Assembly: GCF_019750675.1 (NCBI RefSeq)
Contig: NZ_JAIEOF010000067.1
Coordinates: forward strand, 1 to 33,350
Reading direction: 5' to 3'
Origin: Methylobacterium sp.
GTDB lineage: Bacteria > Pseudomonadota > Alphaproteobacteria > Rhizobiales > Beijerinckiaceae
Length of the DNA: 33,350 nt
The notes under the pieces are model-generated. The model saw only the letters and a program-made list of their open reading frames with translations, ran no database searches and was not told the origin of the DNA. Made by a program: the position numbers and the translations under genes. Positions 7,364 to 16,197 of this stretch are shown here, in pieces (position 1 is the stretch's first letter; each line of letters begins with the position of its first letter).

Positions 7364-9595
7364 TTACCAGCGGTAGCCGATGCTGCCGAGGACCCGGCGG
7401 CGCTCGCCGTAATAGCAGGCCGAGACGGTGCTGCAGCTGTTGACGATGCGCTCGTCCGAGACGTTCGAAACGTTGAGGGCGAAGCGCCAGCCTTCCCAAT
7501 CGTAGTGGGCGACGAGGTCGCCGACGACGTAGCCCGGCACGCGGAAGAGGTTGGCCGTGTCGGCGAAGGAGCGGCCGACGCCGCGCACGCCGCCGCCGAG
7601 ACCGAAGCCCCGCAGGGCGCCGCTCTGGAACGTGTAGTCGACGAAGAGCGAGCCGTACTGCTCGGGGGTATTGGTCGGCGTCGTGCCGACGAGGGCCGTG
7701 TTCAGGTCGCGGGTCACCGAGAGGTCGTAGGCGGTGTAGGAGGCTACCGCCCGCAAGCCGGGCGCGAGGTTGGCGACCATCTCGACCTCGGCGCCGCGCG
7801 AGTTCACCGCGCCGGTCTGGACCACCTGCTGGATGTTGAGCGGGTTGGTGGTCACGACGTTCGAGCGGGTGAGGTCGAACAGGGCGGCGGCGAAGTAGCC
7901 GTCGAAGCCCGCGGGCTTGTACTTCAGGCCGACCTCGGTCTGCTCGCTTCGCTCGGGCAGGAGAAGCTGGCCGGTGACCCCGTTGAGGCCGACGGTCGGG
8001 TTGAAGCCCTGCGCGTAGGAAACGTAAGGGGCGAGCCCGGATTCGTCGTTGTAGATCAGGGCGACGCGGCCGCTGAAGGCGCTGGTGTCCCGGGTCGCGT
8101 TGTTGACGCCGAGGCGGTCGACGTTGTCGGTGGCGACCCAGTCGTGCCGTCCGCTGAGGACCAGGGAGAAGTTCCCGAGGGTGATCTCGTCCTGCAGGTA
8201 GGCGGCGAACTGGTTCTGGGTGATCAGCGCGTTCTGGTAGGGCGCGCCCAGTGTGAGGCGGGTGTTGGGGTAGATCGGCCGGATCAGGTTCAGCGACGGG
8301 CCGAAGCCGAAGGCCTGGTAGTCGTCGATCTGGTAGCGGCGATACTCGAAGCCGGCGAGCACCGTGTGACCGAAATCGCCCGTGCGGAACGGGATGACGA
8401 GCTGGTTGTCGATGTCGCTCTGCACCGCCGCGCCGCGGGTGAAGAAGTCGAACCGGGCCAAGTCTCCGGCGGCCGGCGTGGTGGCGTAACCGCCGCCGTA
8501 GCGGTTCGACAAATTGACCGTGACGGTGCCGTGGCGCGCGTTCTGCCGGAACTTGATGTCGTTGTCGAAGCGGTGCTCGAACTCGTAGCCGACCATGTCC
8601 TGGTTGCGCGTCAGGCGATCCGTCGCCGGGTCGCCGGTGAAGCGGCTGGTCTTGATGAAGCCGAAGGGCGCCGGCGTCACCGTACCCTCGTAGGGCAGGA
8701 AGTTCTGGGTGCCGGCGCGGTCGCGCTGCACCTGGGCGAGGACGGTGAGCGAGGTGTCGGCGTCGGGCTTCCAGGTGAGCGAGGGGGCGAAGAAGAAGCG
8801 GTCGTTGTTGACGAAGTCGACCTGCGTGCCGCCGCCTCGGCCGAGACCGACGAGCCGGTAGAACAGCTTGCCCTCGGTGCCGGGCGCATCCACCGGTCCG
8901 CCGATATCGAAGCCCGCATAGGCGTTGCCGTAATTGTCGATTCCGGTCTCGACGTAGCGGATCGGCACGATCGGCGGCCGCTTGCTCACCGCGTTGATGA
9001 TGCCGCCGGGGCTGGCACCGCCGTAGAGGCCGGAATTCGGCCCACGCAGGATCTCGAGTCGTTCCAGGCCGAAGGGCTCCAGCTTCCAGGTGGCGAAGGC
9101 CGAGGTGAACAGTTGTAGCCCGTCGAGGAAGTAGCCGGATTCCTGGGCGGTGAAGCCGCGGATCAGGAACCAGTCGTTGCGTGGATCGGCGCCGAAGGTC
9201 TCGCCGCGCACGCCCGGCGCGTAGCGCGTCGCCTCGGCGAGCGACGCCGGCTTCTGGTCGTCGATCTGCTGGCGCCCCACCACGGAGATCGCCTGCGGCG
9301 TCCGGATGATCGCGGTGTCGGTCTTGGTGCTGGAGACCGAGCGGGTCGCGACGTAGCCGGCGACGGGACCGCGCGGATCCTCGGCGGTGGCGATCGTGGC
9401 TCCCCCGCGGCGATCACCCACGACCTCAAGGGTCTCCAGCGTCACGCTCGAGGCGCTCGGCGGGCTGGATTGCTGCGCAGCCGCCGGGTCGACAGCGCAG
9501 ACGGCGAGGGCGGCTGCCGAACCGAGCAGGGTCGCGCGCAGGTGAGCAGCGCCTTGGGACGGCTGCGCGAATAGAAACGCAAGACGAAGGGACAC
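7364..9595 (-). CDS. TonB-dependent siderophore receptor
   Basis: 743-residue outer-membrane receptor that would import a ferric siderophore using TonB/ExbBD energy. GTG start at 9595; signal peptide to about residue 40 (core LLGSAAALAVCAVDPAAAQ). A TonB-box-like ETLEVVG follows near 54-60, then the plug domain (about 80-190; TPQAISVVGRQQIDDQ and FLIRGF-type motifs) and a 22-strand barrel ending in aromatic Trp (GSIGYRW). The plug resembles ferrichrome/pyoverdine-type receptors. There is no N-terminal extension for FecR/ECF signalling. Neither a siderophore synthesis cluster nor an ABC transporter adjoins, so it probably takes up xenosiderophores. The upstream 343 bp contain its promoter; a weak Irr-like half-site was seen but not accepted. 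Confidence 0.93.
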   Translation of the reverse strand: MSLRLAFLFAQPSQGAAHLRATLLGSAAALAVCAVDPAAAQQSSPPSASSVTLETLEVVGDRRGGATIATAEDPRGPVAGYVATRSVSSTKTDTAIIRTPQAISVVGRQQIDDQKPASLAEATRYAPGVRGETFGADPRNDWFLIRGFTAQESGYFLDGLQLFTSAFATWKLEPFGLERLEILRGPNSGLYGGASPGGIINAVSKRPPIVPIRYVETGIDNYGNAYAGFDIGGPVDAPGTEGKLFYRLVGLGRGGGTQVDFVNNDRFFFAPSLTWKPDADTSLTVLAQVQRDRAGTQNFLPYEGTVTPAPFGFIKTSRFTGDPATDRLTRNQDMVGYEFEHRFDNDIKFRQNARHGTVTVNLSNRYGGGYATTPAAGDLARFDFFTRGAAVQSDIDNQLVIPFRTGDFGHTVLAGFEYRRYQIDDYQAFGFGPSLNLIRPIYPNTRLTLGAPYQNALITQNQFAAYLQDEITLGNFSLVLSGRHDWVATDNVDRLGVNNATRDTSAFSGRVALIYNDESGLAPYVSYAQGFNPTVGLNGVTGQLLLPERSEQTEVGLKYKPAGFDGYFAAALFDLTRSNVVTTNPLNIQQVVQTGAVNSRGAEVEMVANLAPGLRAVASYTAYDLSVTRDLNTALVGTTPTNTPEQYGSLFVDYTFQSGALRGFGLGGGVRGVGRSFADTANLFRVPGYVVGDLVAHYDWEGWRFALNVSNVSDERIVNSCSTVSACYYGERRRVLGSIGYRW

Positions 9596-9938
9596 GTGTG
9601 GACCTATGGCCGAATGTAATTTCGGTCAGTTGGATTAAAAATCCCGAGGGGTCAACGAACAAACCCTAGCATCATGCGCATCTCATGCCGCCGTGCTCGG
9701 CACGCAACATCTTAGAATAAGTACAATTACATACTCTGGTCCGCAGCGCGGTTATCGCTTCCTGGCGTTGCCTTGCGATCGGCGCCCTTCAAGGACGCCG
9801 TGGCAGGCGGAACCCATTCGGACAGCGGGCGCGCCGAACGCGAAAGGGCCCCGCCGGAACCGGCGGAGCCCTTCGTCATCGCTCGTCCCCGGGGCAGCGC
9901 CGCGCGAGGATGTCTTGCCGGAGCCTCCCGGCGTCGGC
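9596..9938. other. 343-bp intergenic region upstream of the TonB receptor
   Basis: Contains an AT-rich patch (about 9610-9740) that must carry the receptor promoter and probably an iron-responsive site, and a strong hairpin at 9844-9873. TTAGAA at 9712-9717 resembles half of an Irr box, without the matching half. No coding frame is credible. Confidence 0.5.
9844..9873 (-). terminator. Terminator-like hairpin after the small glycine-rich protein gene
   Basis: Fourteen-base arms at 9844-9857 and 9860-9873 pair with one non-Watson-Crick position, which is a G-U pair on the minus-strand transcript but C-A on the plus strand. It lies 66 bases past the stop of the gene at 9939-10241. This supports a minus-strand terminator; only a short pyrimidine tail follows. 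Confidence 0.55.
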
Positions 9939-10241
9939 CTATTCGCAGACGCGGACGCGGCGGATGTGCTCGTAGCCGTAGGCGTCCACGTAGCCGCGGC
10001 GCTCCATGTGGCAGACCTCCTCCTCGACATAGACCGGGCGCGGGGCGCGGTAGACCGGGCGGCCCGGATAGTAGCCGCCGTCGTTCTGCGAGGAGGCGAT
10101 GGCGCCGCCGACGGCGAGGCCGCCGAGCAGGCCGAGGGCGGCCGCGCCGCCCGGGCTGATGCCATCGCGTGCCTGGGCACTCGGGATCGCCGCGACGGCG
10201 ACCGTGGTGGCCACGAGGGCCGCGACCAGCGAGTTCTTCAT
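9939..10241 (-). CDS. Small exported glycine-rich protein, function unknown
   Basis: 100 residues, starting at ATG 10241 behind an AAAGGAACGG ribosome site. Residues 1-24 form a signal peptide (SLVAALVATTVAVAAIPSAQA). Then comes a glycine-zipper-like hydrophobic stretch (GGAAALGLLGGLAVGGAIAS, about 30-49), a Tyr/Pro-rich linker with repeated RPVY, and a C-terminal part with two Cys about 20 residues apart (VCHMERR ... VRVCE), which could form a disulfide. Similar small envelope proteins are common in Hyphomicrobiales without assigned function. It is a single gene with a terminator-like hairpin downstream. Confidence 0.75.
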   Translation of the reverse strand: MKNSLVAALVATTVAVAAIPSAQARDGISPGGAAALGLLGGLAVGGAIASSQNDGGYYPGRPVYRAPRPVYVEEEVCHMERRGYVDAYGYEHIRRVRVCE

Positions 10242-10433
10242 AGCTCCGTTCCTTTGATCCCGAAATCCGTGTGTGAATCCAGAAGCGTCACTGTCGGAGG
10301 GAATCACCGAACGGTTGATGAACGGTAACGCGCCCCGCCCACCGGCAAATCCCGTTCGTGCGAATCCTCACGCACCGTGGACGATCACGCAGGATTGTGC
10401 CGCTTCCGCGGCGGCGTCGCGGGGCGCGCAGGG

Positions 10434-11366
10434 TCAGATCGTTCCGGTCGGCTCCTCCACCAGGGCCAGGAGCGTCCGGCGCAGCCAGCGATGGGCGGGG
10501 TCGTCGTCGTAGGAGGCGTGCCACAGCATCGAGATCGCCACATCCTCGAGATCCACCGGGGCCGGGCTCACGGTGAGGCCGAGCGCCCCGGCGAAGAAGG
10601 TCGCGAGCCGGGCGTGCATCGTGGTCAGCACGGGCGCGCTGCGCACCAGGAACGGGACCGCCAGGAAGCGCGGCGTCGTGACCGCCAGGGTCCGGCTGCG
10701 CCCGAGGCGGGCGAGTGCGTCGTCCACCACCCCGTGCGCGGTCTCCTTGAGGCTGGTCAGCACGTGGGGAAAGCGCAGGTAGTCGTCGAGGGAGATCGGC
10801 GGCGCCAGGCCGAGGAGGTCGGCGTTGAACACGCACAGGTAGCTGTCGCGGTAGAGCAGGCGCTGCTTGTGGTGGGTCTGCCCCTCCGTGAAGAAGCCGA
10901 TGCCGAGATCGACCCGGTCGGCATCGAGTTCCTGCAGGATGCGGATGCGGTCGATGGAGCGCAGGAGCAGGCTGATGCCCGGCGCCTCCGCGCGCAGGTG
11001 GGCGAGGAGGCGCGGGCCGATCAGCACCTCGGCGCTGTCGGGCAGACCGATGGTGAAGGTGCGGGTCACCGTGCGGGGATCGAAGGCGTCGTCCCGCCGC
11101 ACGAGGGCCTGGACCTGCCGGAGCAGGGTCCGCACCGGCTCGGCCAGCGCCAGCGCCCGCGGGGTCGGGCGCATGCCCTCGGGCGCGCGGGTGAGGAGTT
11201 CGTCGGAGAAGAGCGTGCGCAGGCGGGCGAGGCTGCTGCTCATCGCCGATTGCCCGATGCCGATGCGGGCGGCGGCCCGGGTGACGCTGCGCTCGGCCAG
11301 CAGCGCGTCGAGGGCCACCAGCAGGTTCAGGTCGACGCGGGAGAGATCGATGTGATCAATCGTCAT
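10434..11366 (-). CDS. LysR-family transcriptional regulator
   Basis: 310 residues from ATG 11366; the longer frame upstream would run into the divergent asparaginase gene and is rejected. The winged helix-turn-helix (RVDLNLLVALDALLAERSVT then AAARIGIGQSAMSSSLARLR) fits the NodD/NahR/LinR-like branch, followed by a periplasmic-binding-protein-like effector domain. It is divergent from the exported asparaginase across 179 bp and is the natural candidate to control it, perhaps responding to an amino acid or aromatic effector. I could not pick out a convincing T-N11-A site in the gap. Confidence 0.9.
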   Translation of the reverse strand: MTIDHIDLSRVDLNLLVALDALLAERSVTRAAARIGIGQSAMSSSLARLRTLFSDELLTRAPEGMRPTPRALALAEPVRTLLRQVQALVRRDDAFDPRTVTRTFTIGLPDSAEVLIGPRLLAHLRAEAPGISLLLRSIDRIRILQELDADRVDLGIGFFTEGQTHHKQRLLYRDSYLCVFNADLLGLAPPISLDDYLRFPHVLTSLKETAHGVVDDALARLGRSRTLAVTTPRFLAVPFLVRSAPVLTTMHARLATFFAGALGLTVSPAPVDLEDVAISMLWHASYDDDPAHRWLRRTLLALVEEPTGTI

Positions 11367-11479
11367 GGTCGCCTCTGCGTATCGGATCCGGGCCGACTGC
11401 GCAGCATCGACGCCCCGGAGGCAAGGGCGGCGCGCCGTGACCGCGCGCCTGCCCGGGCAATGGGCGGGGGCGGCCGTGA

Positions 11480-12658
<1,179 letters not shown>

Positions 12659-12684
12659 GTCCGGATCGTGGGGTGAGCCGGCTC

Positions 12685-13605
12685 TCACGTCAGCAAATAC
12701 CGCTCCGGCTCCAGGGGCGGCGGCGCGGTCTCGCCCAGAGCGTCGAGGACGATGCCGTCGATGGTGTGCAGGAGGGCGTCCAGCGGCAGGTCGTTGGGCG
12801 CCAGGCCGAAGGGCTCCTCCAGTTCGTCGCCGAGGGCATCGAGTCCGAAGAAGGTGTAGGCCACCAGGGCCGCGGCCACCGGCGTCGCCCAGCCGAGCGA
12901 GGCGGCCAGGCCGAAGGGCAGCAGCAGGCAGTAGACCCAGGCCGTGCGGTAGAGGAGCAGGGTGTAGGCGAAGGGCAGCGGCGTGTTCTGGATGCGCTCG
13001 CACACCACCTGGACCTGCGCCAGGGCGGCGATCTTGTGCTCCAGGGCGGCGAGGAGAACGTCGGTGAGGGCGCCCCGGCGATAGGCGTCCGCGAGATCGC
13101 CGGTGAGCCCGGCCAGCACCGCGTCCGCCGCGCTCGGATGCCGGGCCAGTGCATCGGCCTCCCGGGCCGGAAGCCAGGGACCGGCGGCCACATTCGGCGC
13201 GCCCCCGCGCAGCTGCGCGTGCAGGGCATGCGCGAACGCCGAGAGACGCCGCAGGCAGCGCCCGCGCAGGGCCTCCTCGGCCTCGCCGGGCAGCAGAGCG
13301 TTGAGGAGCCGGGCGAGGCCGCGCGCCTCCACCACGAGGCCGCCCCAGGCACGGCGGCCCTCCCACCAGCGGTCGTAGCAGGCGCTGTTGCGAAAGCTCA
13401 GGAAGATCGACAGGGCAAGGCCGATCAGGGTGAAGGGACCGACCCCGGCCGTGATCGGAAATGCCTCGGGCCAGCGCCGCTCGACCGCCACCACGACCAC
13501 GGCCACGAGGGTGATTCCCAGGACCTTGAGGGCGACCTGGGGCAGGATCGATCCGCGCAGGGTGAACAGGACGTCGAACAGGCTCGGACGCGAACGGACG
13601 ATCAT
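12685..13605 (-). CDS. Bestrophin-like (RFP-TM, UPF0187) inner-membrane channel
   Basis: 306 residues, predicted four-helix membrane protein of the bacterial bestrophin family, which form pentameric anion or cation channels. Visible: amphipathic N-terminus, first helix about 25-42, the family signature SFRNSACYDRWWEGR (70-84) right after the second helix (57-70), a long cytosolic helical part, two helices about 215-250, and a C-terminal PFGLAPNDLPLDALLHTID stretch. Ion selectivity cannot be read from sequence. The leader carries a three-copy 14-bp repeat starting nine bases before the ATG. Confidence 0.88.
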   Translation of the reverse strand: MIVRSRPSLFDVLFTLRGSILPQVALKVLGITLVAVVVVAVERRWPEAFPITAGVGPFTLIGLALSIFLSFRNSACYDRWWEGRRAWGGLVVEARGLARLLNALLPGEAEEALRGRCLRRLSAFAHALHAQLRGGAPNVAAGPWLPAREADALARHPSAADAVLAGLTGDLADAYRRGALTDVLLAALEHKIAALAQVQVVCERIQNTPLPFAYTLLLYRTAWVYCLLLPFGLAASLGWATPVAAALVAYTFFGLDALGDELEEPFGLAPNDLPLDALLHTIDGIVLDALGETAPPPLEPERYLLT

Positions 13606-13613
13606 CGAGCAGA

Positions 13614-13655
13614 TTTCATGGGGCGACTTTCATGGGACGGCTTTCATGGGGCGTC
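13614..13655. repeat. Three tandem 14-bp units in the bestrophin-like gene leader
   Basis: Units at 13614-13627, 13628-13641 and 13642-13655 follow TTTCATGGGRCGNC. On the coding strand each contains CCCATGAAA, so three decoy ATG codons lie just before the real start. The rest of the gap (13656-13896) holds no credible gene. Confidence 0.85.
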
Positions 13656-13896
13656 GAGCGCGATGACCAAGGCCGCCGCGAGGGTCGCGCGGTGATGCGG
13701 AGCGGCCCCTCTTCGTGCCGCGCCGGTGGTCGCGCCTCGGCATCTTCATGCCCGCAGGCCTGCTCCCGGCGGGCCGATCCTCCGAGACGCAGATCCACGG
13801 CCGCCTGGCCGCCGACATCACCGTCGCCATGCCACTCGTCGCCTGTCGGGGCACCCTCGAACCGACCCCGCCCAGCGCATCGCCTTCGCCGTGAGT

Positions 13897-15870
13897 TCAC
13901 GCCGCCGAGGCGATCGCCGTGGAGGCGCGCCGGATCTTGCCGGCGCCGTCCAGGAAGGCGTGGGCATCCTCCTTGCGCTCGAAGACGTGGGGCGCGACGC
14001 CGCGCCGGGTCAGCGCCTCCTCCATCTTGAGGCGCAGGAAGGCGCTGGTCGCGTAGCGGGTGGTGGTGAGGTAGTAGTTCGCCTGCAGGTATTGGATCAT
14101 GTGCGCGTAGTCGTCGTACAGGTTCTCGTTGATGCGGAACCCGTCGTGATTGACGACGGTGTTGACCCGCTGGCCGGCCTTCTTGCAGGCCCCCACGAGA
14201 ACCAGGCGCAGGTCGTCGAGATCGCTCTTGGCGCGGGCGTGCCAGCCCTCCAGGTTCACGAACAGGATGTTGCGCTCGGAGTCGTAGCTCACCCGCTCGG
14301 CCAGGTTGAGGTTGAGAAGGTCGGCCAGGAGTTCCATCGGCTCCTCGCGGAACAGGCGGGCATCCATCGGCATCGGCTGCTTGATGATCGGCCGGAAGCC
14401 CATATGGGGCAGGATGTCCCGCTCGATGTCGATGCCGGGCGCCACCTCGATGAGTTCCAGGCCCTCGTCGGTGAGCTGGAAGACGCAGCGCTCGGTCACG
14501 TAGATCACCGGCTGCGACCGCATCTGCGCGTAGTGCCCGCTGAAGGTGATCTGCTCCACCTGCGGCAGGAACTTCTGCGAGCGGCCTTCCGTGACGATGC
14601 GAAGCTTGCCGTCCTCGATCACGGTTTCCAGGCCGCCCACCGTGAAGGTGCCGGCGAAGACCACCGAGCGGGCGTTCTGGCTGATGTTGATGAAGCCGCC
14701 GCAGCCGTTGAGGCGGCCGCCGAACATGCTGGTGTTGACGTTGCCGTGCTGGTCGCACTCGGCGAGCCCGAGGCAGGTCATGTCGAGGCCGCCGCCGTCG
14801 TAGAAGTCGAACATCTGGTTCTGGTCGATGACGCAGTCGGCGTTCGTGGCCGCGCCGAAGCTCGAGCCGGAGGCGAGCACGCCGCCCACCGCGCCGGCCT
14901 CGGTGGTCAGCGTGATGTAGGGTGTGACTTTCTCCTCGTTGGCCACCGCCGAGATGCCCTCGGGCGCGCCGACGCCGAGGTTGACGACGCCGTTCGGCGG
15001 GAGTTCGAAGGCGGCGCGCCGGGCGATGACCTTGCGGGCGTCGAGGGGCATCTTCTTCATGCCGCTGACGGGGACGCGGATCTGGCCGGCCAGCGCCGCG
15101 TCGTGCTGCACGCCGTAGTTCATGCGGTGCATCTCGGGCTCGGCCAGCACCACGCAATCCACCAGGATGCCGGGCACGCGCACGTCCTTCGGCAGCAGGA
15201 AGCCGTCGTCGACGATGCGCTCCACCTGCGCGATGACGATGCCGCCGTTGTTGCGGGCGGCCATGGCCTGGGCCAGGCAGTCCAGGGTCAGGGCCTCCTT
15301 CTCGAAGGAGATGTTGCCCGACGGGTCGGCCGAGGTGCCCCGGATGAAGGCGACGTCGATCTTCGTGGCGGTGTAGAACAGCCATTCCTCGCCATCGACC
15401 TCGACGAGCTTGACGATCTCGGCCTCCGTCACGGTGTTGACGCGGGCGCCCCCGTGGCGCGGATCGACGTAGGTGTGCAGGCCCACCTTCGAGAACAGGC
15501 CCGGCTGACCGGCCGCGCAGGCCCGGTAGAGCTGCGAGATCACGCCCTGGGGCAGGTTGTAGCCCAGGATCTTGTTCTCCTGCGCGGCCTTGGCGACCTT
15601 GGGCATGCGGCCGAAATTGGCGGCGATGACGCGCTTCAGCAGGCCCTCGTGGTGCAGGCGCCCGGTGCCGAGGCCTTTGCTGTCGCCCGCCCCCGCCGTC
15701 ATGATCAGGGTGAGGTCGCGGGGGGCGCCGGTCTCGACGAAGCGCGTCTCGAGGGCGGCGTGCAGCGCCTCGGGAATGCAGCTCTGGACGAAGCCCGTCG
15801 TGGTGACCACGTCGTTGTGCCGGATCAGCGCGATCGCCTCGCCGGCCGTGATGACCTTGTTTTTCTTCAT
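13897..15870 (-). CDS. Family I acyl-CoA:acetate/3-ketoacid CoA-transferase with C-terminal extension
   Basis: 657 residues from ATG 15870, with GGAGG eleven bases upstream. The first ~520 residues are a fused alpha/beta family I CoA-transferase (propionate CoA-transferase/YdiF-like). The N-terminal half includes TTTGFVQSCIPEALHAAL and GAGDSKGLGTGRLHHEG. The second half contains LGVGAPEGI and the expected catalytic glutamate in LTTEAGAVGG (about 374). Residues ~520-657 are an extra C-terminal domain without an obvious family, ending in an Ala-rich tail. The enzyme moves CoA between short-chain acids, which fits propionate or acetoacetate use and polyhydroxybutyrate turnover. Two PhaR-like sites upstream support a link to storage-carbon flux. 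Single gene; exact substrates unknown. Confidence 0.88.
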   Translation of the reverse strand: MKKNKVITAGEAIALIRHNDVVTTTGFVQSCIPEALHAALETRFVETGAPRDLTLIMTAGAGDSKGLGTGRLHHEGLLKRVIAANFGRMPKVAKAAQENKILGYNLPQGVISQLYRACAAGQPGLFSKVGLHTYVDPRHGGARVNTVTEAEIVKLVEVDGEEWLFYTATKIDVAFIRGTSADPSGNISFEKEALTLDCLAQAMAARNNGGIVIAQVERIVDDGFLLPKDVRVPGILVDCVVLAEPEMHRMNYGVQHDAALAGQIRVPVSGMKKMPLDARKVIARRAAFELPPNGVVNLGVGAPEGISAVANEEKVTPYITLTTEAGAVGGVLASGSSFGAATNADCVIDQNQMFDFYDGGGLDMTCLGLAECDQHGNVNTSMFGGRLNGCGGFINISQNARSVVFAGTFTVGGLETVIEDGKLRIVTEGRSQKFLPQVEQITFSGHYAQMRSQPVIYVTERCVFQLTDEGLELIEVAPGIDIERDILPHMGFRPIIKQPMPMDARLFREEPMELLADLLNLNLAERVSYDSERNILFVNLEGWHARAKSDLDDLRLVLVGACKKAGQRVNTVVNHDGFRINENLYDDYAHMIQYLQANYYLTTTRYATSAFLRLKMEEALTRRGVAPHVFERKEDAHAFLDGAGKIRRASTAIASAA

Positions 15871-15955
15871 GAACGGGTCGTCCTCCGCATCCCCGCGGCG
15901 GCGAAGCACGACAGGTCTCGTCCTGCCGGAAAGCGCGCATGGGGAAGTCTTGTTC

Positions 15956-15983
15956 TCGTGCGGGAGCGTAAAGTCCCGCACGA
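15956..15983. promoter_or_regulatory. Perfect 10-bp hairpin in the CoA-transferase leader
   Basis: TCGTGCGGGA (15956-15965) and TCCCGCACGA (15974-15983) pair perfectly around eight bases, 86-113 bases before the CoA-transferase ATG. It could be an operator or a leader RNA hairpin; nothing decides between them. Confidence 0.4.
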
Positions 15984-16008
15984 AGCTTCGCAAGGGCACG
16001 ACAAGTGT

Positions 16009-16041
16009 CGCTGCAATGCAATTTTATCTTGGTGCAATGCA
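16009..16041 (-). promoter_or_regulatory. Two PhaR/AniA-like sites in direct repeat, 21 bp apart
   Basis: On the minus strand, 16041-16030 reads TGCATTGCACCA and 16020-16009 reads TGCATTGCAGCG. From memory, the alphaproteobacterial PhaR motif is TGCRNYGCASMA: the first fits at all 12 positions, the second at 11. A spacing of two helical turns places both on one face of the DNA. They lie 139-171 bases upstream of the CoA-transferase start and upstream of no other gene. Confidence 0.55.
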
Positions 16042-16144
16042 AATTTTTCAATCATGCCTCAAACTGAACTGGAGGCCCGCCTGAAAAAGATTTCACGGCG
16101 CCTTCGCGGGCGGGCACGGGGACGGGCCAATGCCTTCGCACCCG

Positions 16145-16169
16145 CCAAGATTATTCAAAATAATCTTGG
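16145..16169. promoter_or_regulatory. AT-rich perfect dyad downstream of the hybrid kinase
   Basis: CCAAGATTATT and AATAATCTTGG form an 11-bp perfect inverted repeat around CAA. Its AT-richness stands out in this GC-rich region. It lies 29 bases past the kinase stop but has no T-run, so an operator for the CoA-transferase gene and a terminator are both possible. Confidence 0.4.
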
Positions 16170-16197
16170 GCAGGCCCTCCTGTGCACCGCGTCATCG

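Noticed and set aside
6389-9118. A 909-codon plus-strand open frame
   Set aside because: It is out of frame with panB and antisense to the TonB receptor; long stop-free antisense frames are a by-product of high third-position GC, and the translation is low-complexity with no domain.
9712-9729. Irr box before the TonB receptor gene
   Set aside because: Only one half (TTAGAA) is convincing; the second half does not form the expected inverted repeat.
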